Below are positions 58,727 to 64,000 of a stretch of 64,000 bases of DNA, piece after piece. Position numbers and translations under genes: made by a program. Source of the DNA: Gremmenia infestans (lineage: Eukaryota; Ascomycota; Leotiomycetes; Helotiales; Hamatocanthoscyphaceae). The DNA lies in contig JAFEVB010000008.1 in assembly GCA_032629725.1 (NCBI GenBank), positions 868,001 to 932,000 on the forward strand, read 5' to 3'. Each line of letters starts with the position of its first letter. The first letter of the stretch is position 1. The notes under the pieces were generated by a model, which ran no database searches, had not been told where the DNA came from, and was given only the letters and a program-made list of their open reading frames with translations.

Positions 58727-60217
58727 CTATGTAGCAATGGTAGTTTTAAGCCAGAGCCACCTAGAAAACCTAACACTCCTTGCATCTACGTGCCGTGCCA
58801 CAATAACCGCAGCCCAGAATAGGAGCGGATACATAACTAAGCACGTAAGAAATATTCCCGACGCATATCGAAACCCAGGGTCTCTGCCCGTCCAATCCAA
58901 AGTCCTCGCGGATAAATTCCATCCAAGCGAGTACAAGAAACTTCCGTGTATGATATACAACGCAAAGGCTATCTTGCCTAGATACTGCGAGAAGCGATTT
59001 GTGAACATCAGGTGAAGGAATTTCGCATTGTCGAGTGTGAAGACTAGGTGGACGGCGGCGAGGAAAATCCAAAAGTGATCGTTGATATACAGGTTCTGGT
59101 AAGGTGCGGGGATCAAGGAGAACAGATTCATGTACCCTGGAGATTTCCCGGAGCCGTGAAGACGCAAGGGCATACAGCACACGAACATTGCGAGTAGGAA
59201 GTTGAGGATCCAGAATAACCTCATTCATTTTGAGCATTGCCGCTCGTGTTTGAGTTGTGGTGTTGACGCTCGCGCCAAATCTGCATAGTCTCGCTGTTGC
59301 AAAGCTGGGATTTGTACCCTGCTTGTCCGTTCCTCGCGCATGTGATGTAAGTCTGCTAGAAGTCCGCCGCTGAGGAAGAGAAACAGATGTGTATATGCGT
59401 TGGCAAAGAGGAACATAACAATGGAGACAAGCACTGCAATCCTAAGCGACCCATGCAACTTCGAGATGCCAAGCAGAGTGATGAAGATAACCATAGATCC
59501 ATGTATCTCAACCGGTATAGTCCATAAGTTGGAATCGTACGTAGGGTCGTAGCCCCCAGGATATACGGCAGGACGGAAAGGGTCTGCAAGTTCTACCACG
59601 CTCCGCATCCAGAGGAACACATTCGCTGCCAGGGAGTGAAGACGGATAGGCTGACGAGAGTTTTTCCCCGTTCCATACCAGCCCGCATGTGTCACAAGCA
59701 TCGAAACGAAAGTAGTTGCAGCAGGAGGAAGCACCAGTCTCAACTGACGGCGAAAAACCGAGGAACTCAAAGAACCTAGCAATTCGGAAGAGCGACCGGT
59801 TCGAATAAGGCTAAGAGGTTTGTAGCTCAGTGAAAAGCCGGATACAGTGAAGAATATTGCAACCATAGCAGTTCCCGCGGCATGTATGATTCGTATGATG
59901 GGTAGCTGGATAAACCAGTAGTTGTCTGGACTGCTGCCCCAGCCCTCGTTGAGATTAGGGTACCAAAGCCAGGCAGAGTGATGACATACAACCAGTAGGG
60001 AAGCAATCCCACGGAGTCCATCGAGCCATGCTGTCGAGTGCAGTCTGCGAGAAGACCTTGCTAGTTCCTCTGATGGTGGGCCGGACGAAGTAAAGGAACT
60101 GCTCCATGTCGGCAACTGAAAGATGAGCCATGGCCGGCTTGTGTGGGAATCTTTGATTTCGACTTCAGGGCTTAGTTGATGAATCAACGTCACTGCATGG
60201 AGAAAGTGATGCTGCAC
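58727..60217 (-). CDS. acyltransferase-3 family membrane O-acyltransferase, reading frame interrupted
   Basis: A multi-pass enzyme that would transfer an acetyl or other acyl group to a sugar. The family opening WLDGLRGIASLLVVCHHSAW (catalytic HH), FFTVSGFSLSYKPL, NLWTIPVEIHGSMV and a downstream FWILNFLLAMFVCC..LVFTLDNAKFLH..YIIHGSFLYSLGW are all present. The two halves (60217-59225 and 59224-58727) are in the same frame and separated only by TGA at 59227-59225, immediately followed by ATG. Removing a 48 nt candidate intron (59267-59220, GTCAAC...GAATGAG) would bypass the stop and keep frame, but its sites are weak. No ATG lies in frame at the 5' end. A plausible N-terminus in another frame (ATG near 60333) needs either a 43 nt intron or a frameshift. 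So this is either a gene with two short introns or a young pseudogene. Confidence 0.75.
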
Positions 60218-61442
60218 CTCCTGTCATTTGTTGGTCTTTAGAAACAGGCATCATGTCATATTTTGGGAATGATGGAACTGCACTTCGATTCCATGTTGTA
60301 GCCATTTTGTTGCTTAAAGAATCCATCTGGTAGTCGATTTATGAGGTGGGCGAGCGGTTTGCAGCTGCTGCTGCATCGTAAGCGGAGACTTGGTTGAATT
60401 TCCTTACATTCCTACCACTGGACCAGAAATAGATAGCTCAATATGTCATAACTGAAACTCACACAACCGTGTCCCGAATTCTGTACATCGCGAAGATAAT
60501 TCCTGAGCAAAGTTACAACGCGATTCAATCGAAGAACGCGAACCTAGCAACGCGAGATCAGCCACGAAAATAGCCGAGCTGAGATAGGGGCGTGAGGACC
60601 ACCCAAGTGCCCGGTATAACCTCAAAGGATCATGATATACCTACCCTACCCTAGCTTAGATATTCAGTAGACAATGCAGTTTTCAGAAAGTCCTTGAGAA
60701 GAGGTTCAATCCGTCAAATATACCTTCATTCTCGGATATTTGGTGTCCCATTTTGCACCTGCGTGCACCAATGGTGATTACCGTATAAGACATGATGATT
60801 CTCATTATCATTTCATGGGTGCGAGGCCTCTAAATCATACTAGTGTCAAGTTATCACATTGTCGTTTCGTTGTTTCTCCTTACGCTGTCGTTGGTATTGT
60901 TTTTGCAACCTCCAAGAACCTAACCAAAAGGTGGTAGTACACGTGACTATGGAGCTAGTGTCGCTAGCGCTGCTGGCTCTCTAAATCAGGCGGACTGACC
61001 CCTGCAGAGCTCCTTCATAGTCGTGCTAGCTTCCTCTTCATCTTTCTGCGATACTATTACATTTTAACCACATAACCCTTTAGAGTCCATATCACCTTCT
61101 CGATAGTAGTTGGGTCGGACAGCACCGCAGTTCCCTGCCGCGTCACTATCTCATCATGGCGGTCGCATGGGCTGAGGTGGCGCGTAAACGCGTATGTTGC
61201 GAAGTGTCTCTCTCTAGTGTGACTTATCATTAGCTTCATCATGCAAGGGGAATTCGTCGGGGGGCTTTGCGCTATTGTCAGATCTGACATTCCTTAGCAC
61301 CAAAAGCCACGAAATGTATCTGGTATTGGTATGCATGTCGAAGCTGACAGTGTCTAGCTAGCCCTATCAGGATGGAGGCCCTACCATCAACGCTCCAGAG
61401 TATATTTGAACAAATCAAAACTACATTAGATTACTATATACA
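60218..61442. other. intergenic, divergent promoter of acyltransferase and O-fucosyltransferase-like gene
   Basis: May include the first exon of the acyltransferase gene (about 60231-60333, minus). Otherwise no gene is supported. A CTATATACA just before 61443 could be a leader element of the downstream gene. Confidence 0.5.
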
Positions 61443-62861
61443 ATGCTCAGCCAGCAACGAACCCTCGTTGTGTCGGTCGTAGCCGCTCTTGCTGTATACC
61501 TTGTGTACTTTCATGGCCGTCGCATTCCCGAGTCATTCCACGCAATCCAGGAAATCGAAATCTTCAAAGGTGTTGACGATGATACACATCAGGCGTCCCC
61601 TACAACTCCCGGAAGCCTCCCTTCTCATGTATCCATACCCAGCGCAAAGGCCATTAGCGCAACTCCTGCGGCCGATCCATTAGATTCAGATTCTAGTGAT
61701 GCCTTCAATGGCCTGCTCCACCTGTGCCAGCAAACCAACTGGACTGATGGATTATGGGTCCAATGCCATAGCAACTGTGGTGACAATAGTACTTCGATGT
61801 GTGGCGGGCTCAACAATGCTAGGAACAGAGTACAAACATGTCTTCGACTGGCAATTGATACCGGCGCCGGCATGATCATTCCCTCGGCAACGACTAGGGA
61901 CGAGAAAGACTTGGCGAAGACTGATAACAAGACAGTCTGTGCTGATTTCTTCTGGAATATGGGATATATGCAAGAAGCATTAGCAGAACAGTGCCCACAA
62001 CTTCAAATCCGACAATGTGACGACAGAAGTGGAATCACTAAGGTCATCGAACCGAAATTCAGGGCTTACAAGGAAGCCGCTTACAGCAACACCACGTTTC
62101 GGGAGCTGGTGAGGTATACGTTGGAGCAAGATAACATGACTTTCGCTGATATCACTCCTTCGGCACCAGCCGTTGTCTCTTTTGGAGATACATATATTGC
62201 ATTCAACTACATGGTTGCTGCCGAATTATCCACAATCCGCAAAGCATTGTTCAAAGTCCTCAAGTTCAATCGCGATCTCCTTGACTTGGGAGATCAGATT
62301 TTAAAGAGTGATGAGCTTCATCAAGGGGCGTTTATCGGTGTTCATCTTCGAGGAGAGAACGATTGGCCAGGAGGATTTGGTACTGTTAAAACCCAGATGG
62401 AGGCCTACGTCGCCGAGATTCAAAAGATTAAAGCCAGTGTCTCTTACGAACTCAAGGCTGTATACGTTAGTTGTGGAAATGCTACTGCAATCCAGGCATT
62501 TCGGGAAATGCTGGCACCACTAGGCTATGTGGTTCATGACAAATGGACACTGCTAGCTAACCGGAACGAAACTCTTGCTAGAGTCGAAGCTTTAGTTTTC
62601 GACCAGAAAGGCATTGTGGAATACCAGGTCTTGGTCGAAGCGCGGTTTTGGATCGGGATTATCACGTCTTCCTTCTCTTCGTTGATTGCTTATGCGAGGA
62701 CAGTCGACGATACCAATGACTTCTTCGAAACTTCCATCTTCCCAGGAAGTTCAAAATCAGGTCTGGACCGGGGATATTCGGAACCTAATACCATGAAGGG
62801 AAGTTTCGATACGAAACTGATGGTAGTGAATGGGCCTGATATCATGGAGGCGTTTCCTTGA
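61443..62861 (+). CDS. O-fucosyltransferase-like GT-B glycosyltransferase, type II membrane protein
   Basis: A single-exon gene of 472 residues. Residues 6-22 form a signal anchor (TLVVSVVAALAVYLVYF), followed by a Ser/Pro/Thr-rich stem. The lumenal domain has the O-FucT pattern: GGLNNARNRVQTCLRLAIDT (motif with the GG.NN.R core), then GAFIGVHLRGENDW, matching the HxRxxxD donor-binding motif, and EYQVLVEARFWIGIITSSFS, the C-terminal Ser/Thr block that contacts the nucleotide. Several cysteines (CQQ, CHSNCGD, CGG, CADFF) and N-glycosylation sites fit lumenal folding. GDP-fucose is the usual donor of the superfamily, but fungi vary, so the donor is unproven. It faces a nucleotide-sugar transporter tail to tail. 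Confidence 0.75.
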   Translation: MLSQQRTLVVSVVAALAVYLVYFHGRRIPESFHAIQEIEIFKGVDDDTHQASPTTPGSLPSHVSIPSAKAISATPAADPLDSDSSDAFNGLLHLCQQTNWTDGLWVQCHSNCGDNSTSMCGGLNNARNRVQTCLRLAIDTGAGMIIPSATTRDEKDLAKTDNKTVCADFFWNMGYMQEALAEQCPQLQIRQCDDRSGITKVIEPKFRAYKEAAYSNTTFRELVRYTLEQDNMTFADITPSAPAVVSFGDTYIAFNYMVAAELSTIRKALFKVLKFNRDLLDLGDQILKSDELHQGAFIGVHLRGENDWPGGFGTVKTQMEAYVAEIQKIKASVSYELKAVYVSCGNATAIQAFREMLAPLGYVVHDKWTLLANRNETLARVEALVFDQKGIVEYQVLVEARFWIGIITSSFSSLIAYARTVDDTNDFFETSIFPGSSKSGLDRGYSEPNTMKGSFDTKLMVVNGPDIMEAFP

Positions 62862-63049
62862 GGCCGGTTTTTGGTCATAAAAGAATGGACACGCGTTTCA
62901 ATGTACCAGCCCAAAAGTTTTCAAAGGTTCTATTAGAATTTCAAAATATTCTGCCATCATTACATCAAATGCTCCATGATTGATGACTCAACGCACATTT
63001 CCATGTCATACTAGAGTAGATGCAGCAACACTTGCTCAACACGCATCCT

Positions 63050-64000
63050 TCAGGACTTAGATAACGCGACCTCCATCGTGGCGAAAGCTACCGCTATAGC
63101 ACAAGCCAGTATCTTTGTGGAATCTGGTTGAAGAAGATCGCCCTTGGTGGAAGTTTCAGCTGTAACATCATTTGTGATGGCTTCCTTCTCCCGCGACGAG
63201 TCTTCGTCGATCAACACGAACTCGGTTTCTGGGACTTGTTCGCCGACGAACTCCTTGCTATCCTTCGGCGGCCATGGCATCTGACTGTAGTGATTGTAGC
63301 ACCATGTGCTTATCGCTACAATACCTCCTCCGCACACTCGCCATGTCGTGAATGTGGATGACCGAAGCTCTGGCAACAAAATATATTGACTAGCTGCAAT
63401 AGTGACGAGAGAAGCAGCGGTCCCAATCATCTTCAAAATGTTGTCTCGCGCCCGAAGCACCACTGCTACCACAAGTCCCATGCCTGACGTGATGACCACC
63501 AGACCTATGATTGACATTGCCTCACCAGACAGGACAGAACCTTGACTTCTCTGACCGGGTTTCGTCCCACTTGACGGTACCAGGGGATATGCTATGATGG
63601 CGAATACGATACCCCAGACATAAAGGTAAGCTTGGGATTCCCAGAAGTCCCCCGTTTTGGTAGACGTTTCGGCACTAATGCTCGCCAGTGCAGAGAAGCA
63701 GGCTATGGCAAAGCCCGCGAGTGGGGCAAGGTACCAGGCTGACCCCGCCTCAGCGATCGACTTATGTTCGTTCGTCTCGGAAGGAACATTGAAGATGACC
63801 AGGCCAATGCACAAGAATAACAGCGAAATCCAGGCGTGAACGTTTCTCTGCGGCTTGATCATATAGTGATGAAGAATTCCCGTTGTCGGTAGCTTGGCGA
63901 GGACGCAGACTTGGAGAAGACTGGGTGAAGTTTTCGGAAGCACCGTATAGTAAATCAGATTGTTAATAAGGTACAGCGCAGCTGGAAGGGCATATTTAAA
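63050..64000 (-). CDS. nucleotide-sugar transporter, cut by the window end
   Basis: A Golgi antiporter of the UDP-GlcNAc/UDP-Gal/CMP-sialate transporter family (PF04142). The frame is open from the stop at 63050 to the window edge, so the N-terminus is outside. The visible part starts FKYALPAALYLINNLIYYTV and continues with LLQVCVLAKLPTTGILHHYM, WISLLFLCIGLVIFN, YLAPLAGFAIACFSALASI and FWESQAYLYVWGIVFAIIAY, all core helices of the family. The C-terminal tail is hydrophilic and ends with one extra hydrophobic segment. It would supply an activated sugar to lumenal transferases such as its neighbours. The sugar it carries cannot be inferred from the sequence alone. Confidence 0.85.
   Translation of the reverse strand, partial: FKYALPAALYLINNLIYYTVLPKTSPSLLQVCVLAKLPTTGILHHYMIKPQRNVHAWISLLFLCIGLVIFNVPSETNEHKSIAEAGSAWYLAPLAGFAIACFSALASISAETSTKTGDFWESQAYLYVWGIVFAIIAYPLVPSSGTKPGQRSQGSVLSGEAMSIIGLVVITSGMGLVVAVVLRARDNILKMIGTAASLVTIAASQYILLPELRSSTFTTWRVCGGGIVAISTWCYNHYSQMPWPPKDSKEFVGEQVPETEFVLIDEDSSREKEAITNDVTAETSTKGDLLQPDSTKILACAIAVAFATMEVALSKS

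Noticed and set aside
1..64000. CRISPR array, rRNA or tRNA genes
   Set aside because: No regularly spaced direct repeats and no recognisable rRNA or tRNA core sequences were found; the genome is eukaryotic. A tRNA scan would be needed to be certain.

Overview
The window is nuclear DNA of a filamentous ascomycete (Pezizomycotina). The gene set looks most like Leotiomycetes, but that rank is a guess. Reasons: genes broken by 41-150 nt introns with GT-AG ends and CTRAY-like branch points, a Zn2Cys6 regulator with a fungal-specific domain, fungal Sen1, Mcm1, Dnf-type flippase, Vma4, NIPA and Zrt genes, and long AT/CT-rich intergenic DNA. Coding models were spliced by eye; every multi-exon model given as intact keeps phase through all junctions.

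Left arm (1-19 kb) is accessory. After a gene-poor stretch and a small unknown gene come a cytochrome P450 and a squalene-hopene-type cyclase, divergently transcribed from one 0.7 kb promoter, followed by a decayed short-chain dehydrogenase: a candidate triterpenoid (hopanoid) cluster. Next are an unrecognised ORF pair, a DUF3425 gene that has lost its bZIP part, a secreted calcineurin-like phosphoesterase, and a CBM21-GH13 alpha-amylase pseudogene with two in-frame stops and two frameshifts.

The middle (19-55 kb) is mostly conserved housekeeping: Zn2Cys6 regulator, a long disordered protein, Sen1 helicase (about 2000 aa), P4-ATPase flippase, a probable Nse6/CANIN protein of the Smc5/6 system, V-ATPase subunit E, NIPA-like magnesium transporter, Mcm1 MADS-box factor, tetraspanin, ZIP zinc transporter and an MFSD5-like molybdate-anion transporter. 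A microsatellite-rich 3' region lies at 45-46 kb.

The right arm (56-64 kb) is the most interesting part. A membrane-anchored SAM methyltransferase, a DUF5672 glycosyltransferase-like protein, an acyltransferase-3, an O-fucosyltransferase-like protein and a nucleotide-sugar transporter (cut by the window edge) sit side by side. Together they could import an activated sugar into the Golgi, transfer it, and cap the glycan with methyl and acyl groups: a candidate undescribed glycan-decoration cluster. A 189 bp element with 22 bp perfect inverted ends borders it.

Three introns (P450, Vma4, MFSD5-like) appear to use GC-AG splice sites.
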